Origin: Rhodoferax mekongensis | GTDB taxonomy: Bacteria > Pseudomonadota > Gammaproteobacteria > Burkholderiales > Burkholderiaceae_C | Reading direction: 5' to 3' | Length of the DNA: 64,000 bases | Assembly: GCF_032191775.1 (NCBI RefSeq) | Contig: NZ_CP132507.1 | Coordinates: forward strand, 893,001-957,000 | Shown here: one piece after another, positions 17,565 through 27,486 of the stretch | Position numbering within the stretch: the stretch's first letter is position 1 | Layout: each line of letters begins with the position of its first letter | The notes under the pieces: generated by a model | Database searches by the model: none | Seen by the model: the letters and a program-made list of their open reading frames with translations, nothing else | Told to the model about the DNA's origin: nothing | Translations under genes and position numbers: made by a program

Positions 17565-18515
17565 TTGAAACCCACCGCAGTCAGTGCAGACGCACTCTTT
17601 GAGGAATTCAGGGGGCATTTGCGCTGGGAGTGGGTTGCCGGTCTGGGTGCCTCTGAACGTCGGTTCGATGAGGTTGCCATCAAGGCAGCCCGGTCCGGTG
17701 CCGATCTGGTGGGTTACCTGAACTACATCCACCCGTACCGCGTCCAGATCCTCGGTGAGCGTGAGATCACGTACATCACCAACGCCACTCCCGAAGACTG
17801 CGCCCGCCGCATTTCCCGCATCGTGACATTGGAGCCGCCAGTGCTTGTACTGGCAGATGGGCAAGTTGCTCCGCAGGCTCTGTTGGCCATGTGCGAGCGA
17901 GCACAAATTCCCATGTTTGCGACCAAGGAGTCGTCCGCCTTCGTGATTGACGTACTTCGGGCCTATCTGTCCAAACACTTTGCGGACCGCATGTCCATGC
18001 ACGGGGTGTTCATGGACATCTTGGGGCTGGGGGTGTTAATTACCGGTGAATCCGGTCTTGGCAAGAGTGAGCTCGGTCTGGAGCTGATTTCGCGCGGCAA
18101 CGGCTTGGTGGCCGACGATGCCGTAGACCTCTATCGCATCAATCAGACCACGATCGAGGGGCGCTGCCCGGAGTTGCTGCAGAACCTGCTGGAAGTGCGC
18201 GGCATCGGTTTGCTTGATATCCGCGGGATATTTGGTGAAACGGCGGTGCGCCGCAAAATGCGCTTGAAATTGATCGTGCACCTCGTGCGCAGAGAAACCC
18301 TGGAGCGGGATTACGAGCGCATTCCCTATGAACCTTTGACGCAGGATGTGCTGGGCATACCGGTGCGCAAGGTGGTGATTCAAGTGGTGGCTGGCCGCAA
18401 CATTGCAGTGCTGGTGGAGGCCGCTGTCCGCAACACGATCCTGCAGTTGCGCGGGATTGACACTTACCAGGAATTCGTCGAGCGCCACCGCAAGGCGATG
18501 GCCCAAGGCGGCTAA
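17565..18515 (+). CDS. hprK: HPr kinase/phosphorylase
   Basis: A 316-residue bifunctional enzyme that phosphorylates and dephosphorylates a serine of HPr. The P-loop [15 protein letters not shown] is followed by the family helix [24 protein letters not shown] and the C-terminal [10 protein letters not shown] stretch are also typical. The start is a TTG (17565-17567), 26 bp after the ptsN stop; no better in-frame start is visible. Its stop overlaps the convergent stop of fur. Confidence 0.95.
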   Translation: MKPTAVSADALFEEFRGHLRWEWVAGLGASERRFDEVAIKAARSGADLVGYLNYIHPYRVQILGEREITYITNATPEDCARRISRIVTLEPPVLVLADGQVAPQALLAMCERAQIPMFATKESSAFVIDVLRAYLSKHFADRMSMHGVFMDILGLGVLITGESGLGKSELGLELISRGNGLVADDAVDLYRINQTTIEGRCPELLQNLLEVRGIGLLDIRGIFGETAVRRKMRLKLIVHLVRRETLERDYERIPYEPLTQDVLGIPVRKVVIQVVAGRNIAVLVEAAVRNTILQLRGIDTYQEFVERHRKAMAQGG

Positions 18516-18946
18516 TTGCTGCTGTTGCGGTGAGGGCAAGCGCCTTTGGTGCAATTGGCGTACAAACTCAGGGCGTGGTCGGAAATCGCAAATCCCTTGG
18601 ATTTGGCTACGGCATGCTGGCGTTTTTCGATTTCTGCGTCGTAAAACTCTTCCACCCGTCCGCAGTCCAGACACACCAGATGGTCGTGGTGCTGGCCTTC
18701 GTTCAGTTCGTACACCGCTTTGCCGCTCTCAAAGTGGCTGCGGCTCAAGATGCTCGCCTGCTCGAATTGGGTCAATACCCGGTAGACGGTGGCCAAGCCC
18801 ACATCAGAGCGTTCCTGCAGCAAAACGCGGAACACATCTTCCGCCGTCATGTGGCGCTGGGTGCCGCGTTGAAAGACTTCCAGAATTTTCAGGCGGGGGA
18901 CCGTGGCCTTGAGGCCCGTGTTTTTCAATTCTTCGATATTGCTCAT
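18512..18946 (-). CDS. fur: Ferric uptake regulator Fur
   Basis: A 144-residue iron-responsive repressor. The winged helix contains [15 protein letters not shown]. The metal sites include the [10 protein letters not shown] stretch and the C-terminal CTKGACPH. I chose ATG 18946 ([21 protein letters not shown]), which gives the normal length, over an upstream in-frame start. It is divergent from bamE with only 53 bp between them, an arrangement common in betaproteobacteria. It converges on hprK with overlapping stops and no terminator. Confidence 0.97.
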   Translation of the reverse strand: MSNIEELKNTGLKATVPRLKILEVFQRGTQRHMTAEDVFRVLLQERSDVGLATVYRVLTQFEQASILSRSHFESGKAVYELNEGQHHDHLVCLDCGRVEEFYDAEIEKRQHAVAKSKGFAISDHALSLYANCTKGACPHRNSSN

Positions 18947-18999
18947 CAGCACATTCCTGGCATGGTCATCAAACAGGCCGACAGAGGCCAACCGCTACA

Positions 19000-19581
19000 A
19001 TGACACGATCATATCGCCCTTCAATTTTCATGCTCCTTACCTCTTGCCGTAGTCTCCGTTCAGCCGCATTGGCTTTGGTTGTGGCAACCCTTGCCGCGTG
19101 CGGGTCCGTCAGCACCACAGGAGAAAAAGTCGCGGGGGTGATGACGCCATACAAAATCGACATCGTTCAGGGCAACGTGGTCACCCGCGAGCAGTTGGCT
19201 GTCTTGCGAGTGGGCATGCCCCGTGCCATCGCGCAGGATGTACTCGGCACCCCCTTGCTCACCAGCGTGTTCCATGCAGACCGTTGGGACTATGTGTTCA
19301 CCCTCAAACGCCAGGGCAGTGAGCCTCAGGCACGCAAGGTGACCGTGTTTTTCGCCAATGAAGTGATCAGCAAGATTGAAGCGGACGAGCTGCCCAGCGA
19401 AACGGAGTTTGTGTCAACCTTGCGTTCGAAAACGGTGCTGGGCCCGGTGCCTTCGTTGACAGCTTCTGAAGAAGCGCTCAAAAAATTCCCGGCGCCGAAA
19501 AAGGCGGAGGCACCCGTATCCGGCAACACCGCACCAGCAGCTGCTACCTCCTACCCGCCGCTGGAGCCCGGCGGCCTCTGA
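19000..19581 (+). CDS. bamE: Outer-membrane assembly lipoprotein BamE
   Basis: A 193-residue lipoprotein of the BAM complex that inserts beta-barrel proteins. The lipobox is LAAC, the last four residues of VVATLAAC. The SmpA/OmlA core contains REQLAVLRVGMPRAIAQDVLG and DRWDYVF. The C-terminal about 60 residues are a proline/alanine-rich tail not needed for the fold. The first ATG (19000) is embedded in a TACAAT that could be a -10 element, so translation may start at ATG 19030 (MLLTSCRSL), which still gives a full signal peptide. Confidence 0.93.
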   Translation: MTRSYRPSIFMLLTSCRSLRSAALALVVATLAACGSVSTTGEKVAGVMTPYKIDIVQGNVVTREQLAVLRVGMPRAIAQDVLGTPLLTSVFHADRWDYVFTLKRQGSEPQARKVTVFFANEVISKIEADELPSETEFVSTLRSKTVLGPVPSLTASEEALKKFPAPKKAEAPVSGNTAPAAATSYPPLEPGGL

Positions 19582-19602
19582 TCTTTCTTTTTTCTTTTGA
19601 CC

Positions 19603-20406
19603 ATGACCCACACCATTGCCATTGCTGGCGCTTCAGGCCGCATGGGCCAGATGCTTATTGATGCTGTCCGTGCTGCGGACGATTGCTCGCTGGCCGGCGC
19701 GCTGGATATTGCCGGCAGTCCTTCCCTGGGTCTGGACGCGGGCGCGTTCTCTGGACAAGCTACCGGAGTGTTGATCACTGCAGATGTGCGCGAAGGCCTG
19801 AAGAACAGCCAGGCGCTCATTGACTTCACCCGCCCGGAAGGCACACTGGCTCACTTGCAGGTGTGCCGCGAATTGGGTGTTGCGGCCGTGATCGGAACCA
19901 CAGGATTTACCGACGAGCAAAAAGCCGAAATCGCCGAGATTGCCAAGTCCATCCCCGTGATGATGGCGCCCAACATGAGCGTCGGGGTGAACGTGACCTT
20001 GAAGCTGCTGGAGATGGCGGCCAAGGCGCTTGCCACCGGTTATGACATTGAAATCGTGGAAGCCCACCACCGTCACAAAGTGGATGCTCCTTCCGGCACC
20101 GCACTCAAGATGGGCGAAGTGATTGCCGACGCCCTGGGCCGCGACTTGAAGGAATGTGCTGTCTACGAGCGCTACGGCGTGACCGGCGAGCGCGACCCTT
20201 CCAGCATCGGCTTCGCCACCATTCGCGGAGGCGATATTGTCGGTGACCACACCGTGCTATTTGCAGGCACCGGCGAACGGATTGAGATCAGCCACAAGTC
20301 GTCGAGTCGCGCCACGTATGCCCAGGGCAGCTTGCGCGCGGTGCGTTTCCTGGCAGGTCGTGCGCCGGGGCTGTATGACATGTTCGACGTTCTGAATTTG
20401 AAATGA
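19603..20406 (+). CDS. dapB: 4-hydroxy-tetrahydrodipicolinate reductase
   Basis: A 267-residue NAD(P)H enzyme of lysine and diaminopimelate synthesis. The Rossmann start is [14 protein letters not shown]. The active-site motif is [26 protein letters not shown] is also conserved. ATG 19603 is preferred over a TTG two codons earlier. It follows bamE by 21 bp, and its stop overlaps the start of the ExbB-like gene (ATGA), so it shares an operon with the motor proteins. Confidence 0.97.
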   Translation: MTHTIAIAGASGRMGQMLIDAVRAADDCSLAGALDIAGSPSLGLDAGAFSGQATGVLITADVREGLKNSQALIDFTRPEGTLAHLQVCRELGVAAVIGTTGFTDEQKAEIAEIAKSIPVMMAPNMSVGVNVTLKLLEMAAKALATGYDIEIVEAHHRHKVDAPSGTALKMGEVIADALGRDLKECAVYERYGVTGERDPSSIGFATIRGGDIVGDHTVLFAGTGERIEISHKSSSRATYAQGSLRAVRFLAGRAPGLYDMFDVLNLK

Positions 20407-21053
20407 GCCCGTTGCAGCTGCTTTTCCAGGGAGATGCGGTTCATACCGCCGTGGCGTTGATATTGCTGTGCATGTCCATCGCCGCTTGGTTTGTGATTTT
20501 CTGGAAAAGCTGGTTGCTGCAGCGCGCGCTGACGGACGTGTCGCGCAGCACAGCGGCCTTTTGGCAGGCGGCGGATGTGACTGCCGCATTGGCGGCGCTG
20601 CCCGCATTTGACCGGGAGGGCCTGGTCTTGCCCCTGGTCCAAGCCACGCAGACCCAAGGTGCCGGGACGCTGGCAGCTGCCGGTGACAGGGGCCAACAAC
20701 TCACCCGCGTCCTGCGTGACGCTTTGCACGGCGTGTTGCAACGTCTGCAGTCCGGTCAGGTATTGCTGGCTACCGTGGGATCGACCGCTCCCTTTGTGGG
20801 CCTGTTGGGAACGGTATGGGGCATCTACCATGCGCTGATCAGTATTACCGGTGGCGGGCAGGTCAGCATCGACAAAATCTCCGGCCCGGTGGGTGAGGCG
20901 CTGATCATGACAGCGGCTGGCTTGGCCGTGGCGATTCCCGCTGTGTTGGCCTACAACGTGTTCGGCCGTCTGGTCGCCCGTCTGGAGGCCGATCTCGAGG
21001 GCTTTGCCCTGGACCTGCGCGAACTGCTGCTGAGCAGCCCCAAGGCGGACTGA
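20403..21053 (+). CDS. exbB: ExbB/TolQ-type proton channel subunit
   Basis: A 216-residue inner-membrane protein with three hydrophobic segments (about 13-35, 115-140 and 163-185). The conserved [18 protein letters not shown] segment of the MotA/TolQ/ExbB family lies in the second helix. Together with ExbD it converts the proton gradient into force for a TonB- or TolA-like protein. It is coupled to dapB by ATGA and abuts exbD directly. No tonB or tolA gene is adjacent, so the partner is unknown. Confidence 0.92.
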   Translation: MSPLQLLFQGDAVHTAVALILLCMSIAAWFVIFWKSWLLQRALTDVSRSTAAFWQAADVTAALAALPAFDREGLVLPLVQATQTQGAGTLAAAGDRGQQLTRVLRDALHGVLQRLQSGQVLLATVGSTAPFVGLLGTVWGIYHALISITGGGQVSIDKISGPVGEALIMTAAGLAVAIPAVLAYNVFGRLVARLEADLEGFALDLRELLLSSPKAD

Positions 21054-21482
21054 ATGGCATTCGGCCGCTTGGAACGCCCGTCCGGCGCGCAGCCGATGAG
21101 CGACATCAACATGACGCCGCTGATTGACGTGATGCTGGTCTTGCTGGTGATCTTCATCATTACTGCTCCCCTGATGGTGAGCGCTGTGAAGGTGGATTTG
21201 CCTCAGGCGCAGGGTACGCAAGCGGTGGATGCTCCCAAATTTATAGCGATCACCATTGACCCTGCAGGGCAGACCTATGTGAACGATGCGCCCATGGACA
21301 AGCCCGCTTTGGCCAATGCTTTGGCCGACGCTGCCAAACGCAACCCGAATACCGAAGTCCGACTGCGTGCTGACTCCACCGTGCCGTACGGCCGCGTGGT
21401 GGAAGTCATGGGTTTGGCTCAAAAAGCGGGCTTGAGCCAGATCGGATTTGTAGCCGAACCTGAGGCGTCCGCCTCCCCCTGA
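21054..21482 (+). CDS. exbD: ExbD/TolR-type transport energiser
   Basis: A 142-residue protein with a short cytoplasmic start, one membrane helix and a periplasmic domain. The sequence [20 protein letters not shown] is the family signature, with the proton-binding aspartate in PLIDVML. Its ATG touches the exbB stop with no gap. A 74-bp space with no clear terminator separates it from leuS. Confidence 0.94.
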   Translation: MAFGRLERPSGAQPMSDINMTPLIDVMLVLLVIFIITAPLMVSAVKVDLPQAQGTQAVDAPKFIAITIDPAGQTYVNDAPMDKPALANALADAAKRNPNTEVRLRADSTVPYGRVVEVMGLAQKAGLSQIGFVAEPEASASP

Positions 21483-21556
21483 ACCCCGCGCGCAGTGCAA
21501 CGCCTAAAATCGCACCAAGCCTCTCTTCACGGCAGCGTGACCGCTGCCCATTCCCC

Positions 21557-24325
21557 ATGCAAGACAAGTACCAGCACCTCGACGTAGAACAAGCCGCGCA
21601 AGCCCATTGGGCACAGCCTTTGTGGAATGGCGATACCGCCTACCGTGTCACCGAAAACGCCGTGGGCGTGGACGGCAAGCCCAAGAAGAAGTTCTACGCC
21701 TGCTCCATGCTGCCGTACCCCAGCGGCAAGCTGCACATGGGCCATGTGCGCAACTACACCATCAACGACATGCTGGCCCGCTACCTGCGCATGAACGGCC
21801 ACAACGTGCTCATGCCCATGGGCTGGGACGCCTTCGGCTTGCCTGCCGAAAACGCGGCACTCAAGAACAAGGTGCCCCCTGCCAAGTGGACCTACGAGAA
21901 CATCGCCTACATGAAGGGCCAAATGCAGGCCATGGGCCTGGCCATCGACTGGAGCCGTGAAGTCGCCACCTGCGATCCCGATTACTACAAATGGAACCAG
22001 TGGTTGTTCCTGAAGATGCTGGAAAAAGGCATCGCCTACCGTAAGACCCAAGTGGTGAACTGGGACCCGGTGGACCAGACCGTGCTGGCCAATGAGCAGG
22101 TGATTGACGGCAAGGGCTGGCGCACCGGTGCGGTGGTGGAGAAGCGCGAGATCCCCGGCTACTACCTCAAGATCACCGACTACGCGCAGGAACTGCTGGA
22201 CCATGTGCAAATGGGCAACGACAAGGCCACGCTCACCGGCTGGCCCGACCGTGTGCGCCTGATGCAGGAGAACTGGATCGGTAAGTCCGAAGGCGTGCGC
22301 TTTGCGTTCACCCATGACATCAAGGATTCGACGGGTGCCTTGATCGGTGATGGCCGCATGTACGTGTTCACCACCCGTGCCGATACCGTGATGGGCGTGA
22401 CCTTCTGCGCTGTGGCGCCTGAGCACCCCTTGGCCGCGCACGCCGCATCCACCAACCCCGCTCTGGCGGCCTTCATTGAAGAATGCAAAACCGGCGGCAC
22501 GACAGAAGCCGAGTTGGCCACGCAAGAGAAGAAGGGCCTGAACACCGGCTTGTTCCTGACCCATCCGCTGACCGGCGCCCGGGTGCCGGTGTGGGTCGGC
22601 AACTATGTTCTGATGGGCTATGGCGACGGCGCCGTCATGGGCGTACCTGCGCACGACGAGCGCGACTTTGCGTTTGCCAAGAAGTACGGCATCGAGATCA
22701 AGCAGGTCGTCTCCGCCGAGGGCGAAACTTTCTCGCTGGAGTCTTGGGCTGATTGGTATGGCGACAAGCAGCGCGCCGTGACGGTGAACTCCGGCAAATA
22801 CGACGGCCTAGCCTACAAGGCTGCGGTGGATGCCGTGGCTACAGACCTGGCTGCCAAAGGCTTGGGCGAGAAAAAGACCACTTGGCGCCTCCGCGACTGG
22901 GGCGTGAGCCGCCAGCGTTACTGGGGCACACCCATTCCCATCATCCATTGTGAGGAGCACGGCGCCGTGCCGGTGCCTGAAAAAGACCTGCCCGTAGTGC
23001 TGCCGCAAGACTGCGTGCCCGATGGCTCCGGCAACCCGCTGCACAAGCATGAAGGATTCCACGCCGGCGTGGTCTGCCCGGTGTGCGGCAAGCCCGCCCG
23101 CCGAGAGACCGACACCATGGACACCTTTGTGGACTCGTCCTGGTACTTCATGCGTTATTGCGATCCGAAGAACCCGGACGCCATGGTGGCAGGCGGTACT
23201 GACTACTGGATGCGGGACCAGAATGCCGCTACCGGCGGCAGCGGCATGGACCAATACATAGGGGGTATCGAACACGCCATCCTGCACTTGCTGTACGCCC
23301 GTTTCTGGACCAAGGTCATGCGCGACCTGGGCCTGGTGAAGGTGGACGAGCCCTTCACCAAGCTGCTGACCCAGGGCATGGTGCTCAACCATATCTACAG
23401 CCGCCGCACTGCCAAGGGCGGCAAGGAATACTTCTGGCCCAAGGACGTGGAGCACGTTCATGACGCCGCCGGTAAGGTGGTGGGTGCCAAGCTGATCGCC
23501 GAAGTGGATAGTGCCGATGGCTTGTTGCCGGTGGGCACTGCCATCGACTACGAGGGTGTGGGCACCATGTCCAAGTCCAAGAACAACGGTGTGGATCCGC
23601 AGGAGCTGATTGCCAAGTACGGCGCAGACACCGCCCGTATCTACACCATGTTCACCTCGCCGCCCGAGGCTACGCTGGAGTGGAACGACTCGGCGGTGGA
23701 GGGTAGCTACCGCTTCCTGCGCCGTGTCTGGAACTTTGGCTACAAGCTGTCTGCTATGGATTCTGTAGCTGCTCGCGCAAGCGTGGCGGGCGCCAAGAGC
23801 CTGAATGATGTGGAATTCGGCAAGGAAGCCAAGGCGCTCCGGCTGGAAATGCACACCGTGCTCAAGCAGGTGGACTTTGATTACCAGCGCATGCAATACA
23901 ACACGGTGGTGTCGGGTGCGATGAAGATGATCAACGCGCTGGAAGGCTTCAAGGCTATGGACAGCGCCGGTGCACAAGTGGCTCTGATCGAAGGTTTCGG
24001 CATCCTGCTGCGTTGCCTGTACCCCGCTACGCCACACCTCTCGCACGCCTTGTGGTCCGAGCTGGGCTATGCCTCCGCCCTCGGCGATCTGCTGGATGCG
24101 CCTTGGCCACAGGTGGACGCGGCGGCCCTGGTGCAAGACGAGATCGAACTGGTGCTGCAAATCAACGGCAAGCTGCGCGGTGCCGTGCGCGTGCCGGCAG
24201 GCGCTGACAAGGCCGCCATCGAAGCCGCTGCGCTGGCCAGTGAGGTGTTTATGAGCCATGCTGCAGGCGCGCCCGCCAAGAAGGTCGTCGTGGTGCCGGG
24301 CCGCTTGGTCAACATCGTCGTCTGA
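21557..24325 (+). CDS. leuS: Leucyl-tRNA synthetase
   Basis: A 922-residue class I synthetase, somewhat longer than the E. coli enzyme. The HIGH-type motif is [10 protein letters not shown] near residue 55 and the KMSKS-type motif is TMSKSKNNG. The editing domain lies between them. At about 733-750, just after WNFGYKL, a dispersed repeat is read in frame as [16 protein letters not shown]. It replaces a region between the catalytic and anticodon-binding domains that varies between species. lptE follows after 5 bp. Confidence 0.98.
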   Translation: MQDKYQHLDVEQAAQAHWAQPLWNGDTAYRVTENAVGVDGKPKKKFYACSMLPYPSGKLHMGHVRNYTINDMLARYLRMNGHNVLMPMGWDAFGLPAENAALKNKVPPAKWTYENIAYMKGQMQAMGLAIDWSREVATCDPDYYKWNQWLFLKMLEKGIAYRKTQVVNWDPVDQTVLANEQVIDGKGWRTGAVVEKREIPGYYLKITDYAQELLDHVQMGNDKATLTGWPDRVRLMQENWIGKSEGVRFAFTHDIKDSTGALIGDGRMYVFTTRADTVMGVTFCAVAPEHPLAAHAASTNPALAAFIEECKTGGTTEAELATQEKKGLNTGLFLTHPLTGARVPVWVGNYVLMGYGDGAVMGVPAHDERDFAFAKKYGIEIKQVVSAEGETFSLESWADWYGDKQRAVTVNSGKYDGLAYKAAVDAVATDLAAKGLGEKKTTWRLRDWGVSRQRYWGTPIPIIHCEEHGAVPVPEKDLPVVLPQDCVPDGSGNPLHKHEGFHAGVVCPVCGKPARRETDTMDTFVDSSWYFMRYCDPKNPDAMVAGGTDYWMRDQNAATGGSGMDQYIGGIEHAILHLLYARFWTKVMRDLGLVKVDEPFTKLLTQGMVLNHIYSRRTAKGGKEYFWPKDVEHVHDAAGKVVGAKLIAEVDSADGLLPVGTAIDYEGVGTMSKSKNNGVDPQELIAKYGADTARIYTMFTSPPEATLEWNDSAVEGSYRFLRRVWNFGYKLSAMDSVAARASVAGAKSLNDVEFGKEAKALRLEMHTVLKQVDFDYQRMQYNTVVSGAMKMINALEGFKAMDSAGAQVALIEGFGILLRCLYPATPHLSHALWSELGYASALGDLLDAPWPQVDAAALVQDEIELVLQINGKLRGAVRVPAGADKAAIEAAALASEVFMSHAAGAPAKKVVVVPGRLVNIVV
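23753..23806 (+). repeat. Dispersed repeat, family A, copy 3 (in frame inside leuS)
   Basis: GCTATG, then GTAGCTGCTCGCGCA, then GGGCGCCAAGAGCC. It is read in frame as [15 protein letters not shown] and lies wholly within leuS. Confidence 0.8.
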
Positions 24326-24330
24326 GCTCC

Positions 24331-24831
24331 ATGCTGAATCGCCGCCATCTTGTAGCCCTGCCTGCTGCCGCCTTGCTGGGGGGCTGCGGCTTCAAGCTGC
24401 GCGGCAAGCAGAACTTTGCGTTTGAAACGATTGCGGTCACCCCTGAAAAGGGGGCAGCGGTCGCATCTGAGCTGAGCCGCTACTTGGGCAGCATGGTGCG
24501 CCCGGTGGCGCCTGCGGCGGGAGGCGCTTTGCCGGATGTGATTGTTGACATCCTGGGCGAGACCCGTGAAAAGGTGATCGTGGCGCTGAACGCCTCGGGC
24601 CAGGTGCGGGAGTACCAGCTGCGCATCAAGGTGCGCTTTCGCATGCGCAGCTCCGAGGGGCGCGACCTGATAGCGCCCACCGACATTCTGCAGGAGCGGG
24701 ACATCAGCTTCAACGAATCTGCCGTGTTGGCCAAAGAGGCGGAAGAGGCTCTGCTCTATCGCGATATGCAGTCCGACATCGTGCAGCAGTTGCTGCGCCG
24801 GATTGCGGCGGTCAAGACGCTGGAGCCCTAA
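24331..24831 (+). CDS. lptE: LPS-assembly lipoprotein LptE
   Basis: A 166-residue outer-membrane lipoprotein that plugs LptD and helps place lipopolysaccharide. The signal and lipobox read LPAAALLGGCGFKLRG, with the lipidated cysteine at position 19. The mature part has the small alpha/beta fold with DIVQQLLRRIAAVK at the end. leuS-lptE is the standard order, with holA expected next. Here three unrelated genes come between lptE and holA. Confidence 0.94.
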   Translation: MLNRRHLVALPAAALLGGCGFKLRGKQNFAFETIAVTPEKGAAVASELSRYLGSMVRPVAPAAGGALPDVIVDILGETREKVIVALNASGQVREYQLRIKVRFRMRSSEGRDLIAPTDILQERDISFNESAVLAKEAEEALLYRDMQSDIVQQLLRRIAAVKTLEP

Positions 24832-24834
24832 GCC

Positions 24835-25314
24835 ATGGCCTTGGATCGGGTGGACCAGACCTTGCTGGAGCTGCTGCAGCGCGACGGGCGCATGAGCGCG
24901 CAGGCCTTGTCGGAAGTGGTTAACCTCTCGGCCCGAGCCACCCTGAACCGCATTCACAAGCTCGAGGACGATGGGCATATTGAAGGCTACCGTGCCTTGT
25001 TGGCGCGCCAGTCCATCGGCGAGCATGTGTCGGTGTTTGCCGAGATCGCGCTCAAAGACCAGCGTCAGGCCACGGTACAGCGCTTCGAACAGGCCATGGT
25101 GGCCTGTCCGGAAGTCATTGCCTGTTACTTGGTGAGTGGTCGCTACGACTACCTGGTGCGCCTGGCTTGCCGGGATCTGGCGCACTACCGGGACCTGACC
25201 AACACCTGGATTGACGACGTGGGGCTGGGCATCGACAAGGTGGTTACCAGCACCGAGCTGCAAACTGTCAAGGAATTTGCGGGCTTCCCGCTCATGGTGC
25301 GCACCCAGCGCTGA
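24835..25314 (+). CDS. Lrp/AsnC-family regulator of the arginine/ornithine cassette
   Basis: A 159-residue feast/famine regulator. The N-terminal helix-turn-helix (LDRVDQTLLELLQRDGRM to LSARATLNRIHKLEDDG) is followed by a RAM ligand-binding domain (VIACYLVSGRYDYLVRLACRD). It begins 3 bp after lptE and precedes ornithine cyclodeaminase and arginase on the same strand. I infer that it senses arginine or ornithine and controls those genes, perhaps through the palindrome at 25444. Confidence 0.92.
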   Translation: MALDRVDQTLLELLQRDGRMSAQALSEVVNLSARATLNRIHKLEDDGHIEGYRALLARQSIGEHVSVFAEIALKDQRQATVQRFEQAMVACPEVIACYLVSGRYDYLVRLACRDLAHYRDLTNTWIDDVGLGIDKVVTSTELQTVKEFAGFPLMVRTQR

Positions 25315-25320
25315 TGCAGG

Positions 25321-25337
25321 CACTTCCGTTTCGGAAG
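25321..25337. promoter_or_regulatory. Inverted repeat after lrp
   Basis: CACTTCCG, three T, CGGAAGT (a seven-pair stem ACTTCCG/CGGAAGT). It may be a weak hairpin or a regulator site in the 175-bp gap between lrp and ornithine cyclodeaminase. Confidence 0.3.
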
Positions 25338-25443
25338 TAAGGCGTATGCGGGGCAGCCGTTTGCTGCGTTTTGAGCCCTGCGCTTCGTCGTTTCGTGCCT
25401 CTCTGCCTCTCGTAGACTAGACGCACCAGCCGGCAGTGCAGTA

Positions 25444-25460
25444 GATGCGGATTCCGCATC
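25444..25460. promoter_or_regulatory. 17-bp palindrome upstream of ornithine cyclodeaminase
   Basis: GATGCGGA, one base, TCCGCATC: a perfect dyad ending 29 bp before the ATG at 25490. Position and symmetry suggest an operator, most simply for the adjacent Lrp-type regulator. Confidence 0.5.
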
Positions 25461-25489
25461 CTGTGGCGCTCGGCCTCGAGGAGAACCCC

Positions 25490-26542
25490 ATGACCCGCTA
25501 TATCGACGTTCACGACATGCAAGCCCTGGTGCACCTGCACGGACTGGCTCCCATGATGTCGGAAATGGCCCAGTCCATCCGTGAAGACTTTTTGCGCTGG
25601 GACGATTTTGACAAATCCCCCCGCACCGCCAACCACAGCACAAACGGCGTGATCGAGCTGATGCCAGTCTCTGACAACGCGCTCTACGCATTCAAGTACG
25701 TGAACGGCCACCCCAAGAACCCTTTGCAAGGACTGTCTACCGTGATGGCCTTTGGCGTGCTGGCCGATGTGGCTACCGGTTACCCCGAACTGCTGAGCGA
25801 GCTCACCATTACCACCGCGCTACGCACCGCCGCTACTTCCGCCATGGCGGCCAAGGTCTTGGCCCGACCGAACAGCCAAACCATGGCTCTGATCGGCAAT
25901 GGCTCTCAAAGCGAATTCCAGGCGATTGCCTTTATGACGCAGCTGGGCATTACGACGTTGCGCGTGTTTGATGTGGATGCCAAAGCCACCGACAAACTGG
26001 TCGCCAACCTGCGCCCTTACACTGATGCGGGCAAGCTGCACATCGTGCGTTGCGCTACCAGCCGGGAAGCCGTGCGCGGCGCCGACATCGTCACCACCGT
26101 CACGGCGGACAAGACCAATGCCACCATCCTGAGCGCCGACATGATCGAACCGGGCATGCACCTCAACGCCGTGGGTGGAGACTGCCCCGGCAAGACCGAA
26201 TTGGAAGCAGCCATCCTGCAACGCGCCAAAGTGTTTGTGGAGTTTGAACCCCAGACGCGTGTGGAGGGCGAGCTGCAGCAGATGCCTGCTGGGTTTGAGA
26301 CCCATCCACTCTGGAAGGTGCTGGCCGGCACAGCGGTAGGGCGCGACAACGCCGCGCAAGTGACCTTGTTCGACTCGGTGGGTTTTGCCCTGGAAGACCT
26401 GTCGGCCCTGCGCTATGTGCATGCCTTGTCCCAGAAGCTGGGCGTGGGCAGCACGGTGCAGCTGGTGCCGGAGATGGCGGACCCCAAGGACCTGTTTGCC
26501 TGCGCCACGGCGGCTCGTCCCGTTTTGCGCAAAGCAGCATGA
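25490..26542 (+). CDS. Ornithine cyclodeaminase
   Basis: A 350-residue NAD-dependent enzyme of the mu-crystallin family that turns ornithine into proline and ammonia. It shows the substrate-side segment FKYVNGHPKNP and the Rossmann site ALIGNGSQSEFQAIAF. The start MTRYIDVHDM is preceded by GAGGAGA. The stop overlaps the arginase start (ATGA), so the pair is coupled: arginase makes ornithine and this enzyme makes proline. The family also includes alanine dehydrogenases and other imine reductases, but the context supports ornithine. Confidence 0.92.
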   Translation: MTRYIDVHDMQALVHLHGLAPMMSEMAQSIREDFLRWDDFDKSPRTANHSTNGVIELMPVSDNALYAFKYVNGHPKNPLQGLSTVMAFGVLADVATGYPELLSELTITTALRTAATSAMAAKVLARPNSQTMALIGNGSQSEFQAIAFMTQLGITTLRVFDVDAKATDKLVANLRPYTDAGKLHIVRCATSREAVRGADIVTTVTADKTNATILSADMIEPGMHLNAVGGDCPGKTELEAAILQRAKVFVEFEPQTRVEGELQQMPAGFETHPLWKVLAGTAVGRDNAAQVTLFDSVGFALEDLSALRYVHALSQKLGVGSTVQLVPEMADPKDLFACATAARPVLRKAA

Positions 26543-27447
26543 ACGATCAAGTCCTGCACATCATCGGCGCGGCCGTCGGTGAAGGGGCCAGTGATGGCGG
26601 TTGCAAATGGGGCGCTGCTGCGCTCAAAGATCACGGCATGGCGAGGGCGCTCGCAGCCACCGGGCGTACGGTGACCTGGGGCGACACCATCAGCGCGCAG
26701 CCCATGCTGGCCACCAGCCGGCTGCATGCCATCGAGGTGTTTTCGGACCATCTGTCCGTCGCCGTGCAGCAAGTCCTGCGACATGGCCAGCAGCCGCTGG
26801 TCGTGGGTGGCGACCACTCCTGCGCCGTGGGCACTTGGAGTGCGGTGGCCGACCATGTGCGCCCGCAGGGCGCTTTGGGGCTGATCTGGATCGATGCCCA
26901 CTTGGATGCTCACACGCCGGATACCTCAGACACCCAGGCCCCGCATGGCATGCCCTTGGCAGCACTGTTGGGTCATGGTGCACCGGGCATGACCGGGCTT
27001 TTCGGTTGGAGTGGAAAACTGCGTCCGGAGCATGTGGCCCTCATCGGTGCCCGCAGCTATGAGCCCGCCGAGCAGGCACTTCTCGCGCGCTTGGGCGTGC
27101 GGGTGATGTACATGCCGGAAGTACTGGAGCGCGGATTCGCCGCTTGCTTTGCCGAGGCGCAAGCCATTGCGCAAAGCGGCACCGCGGGCTGGGGCATCAG
27201 TTTGGATCTCGATGGCCTGGACCCGCGGGACGCCCCGGGCACCGGCACGCCGGTGGAGCAGGGCATACGCTTGGCGGATGCTTTGGCTGTGCTCGCGGGT
27301 TGCCAGCAGCAAGCCGGCTTTGTGGCCATGGAACTCACGGAGTACAACCCGTTGCGCGACTTTGGAGGCCGCACCGCCCAGGCTGCTACCGATCTGGTGT
27401 GCGCCGTCTTGGCGCCCGAGCGCGCGACGATGGAACTGGCAGCTTGA
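26539..27447 (+). CDS. rocF: Arginase (ureohydrolase)
   Basis: A 302-residue manganese enzyme that hydrolyses arginine to ornithine and urea. All metal motifs are present: GGDHSCAVG, WIDAHLDAHTP and SLDLDGLDPRDAPGTGTP, with ELTEYNP near the end. It is coupled to ornithine cyclodeaminase upstream. Agmatinase-type relatives share the fold, but the neighbouring ornithine cyclodeaminase favours arginase. Urease genes are not in the window. Confidence 0.93.
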   Translation: MNDQVLHIIGAAVGEGASDGGCKWGAAALKDHGMARALAATGRTVTWGDTISAQPMLATSRLHAIEVFSDHLSVAVQQVLRHGQQPLVVGGDHSCAVGTWSAVADHVRPQGALGLIWIDAHLDAHTPDTSDTQAPHGMPLAALLGHGAPGMTGLFGWSGKLRPEHVALIGARSYEPAEQALLARLGVRVMYMPEVLERGFAACFAEAQAIAQSGTAGWGISLDLDGLDPRDAPGTGTPVEQGIRLADALAVLAGCQQQAGFVAMELTEYNPLRDFGGRTAQAATDLVCAVLAPERATMELAA

Positions 27448-27486
27448 ACTGCAGACGGAGCACGGGGGCCTTAAACTCGTGCCCCT

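Noticed and set aside
22808-24259. A 483-codon minus-strand open frame
   Set aside because: It lies wholly antisense to leuS; same codon-bias artefact.
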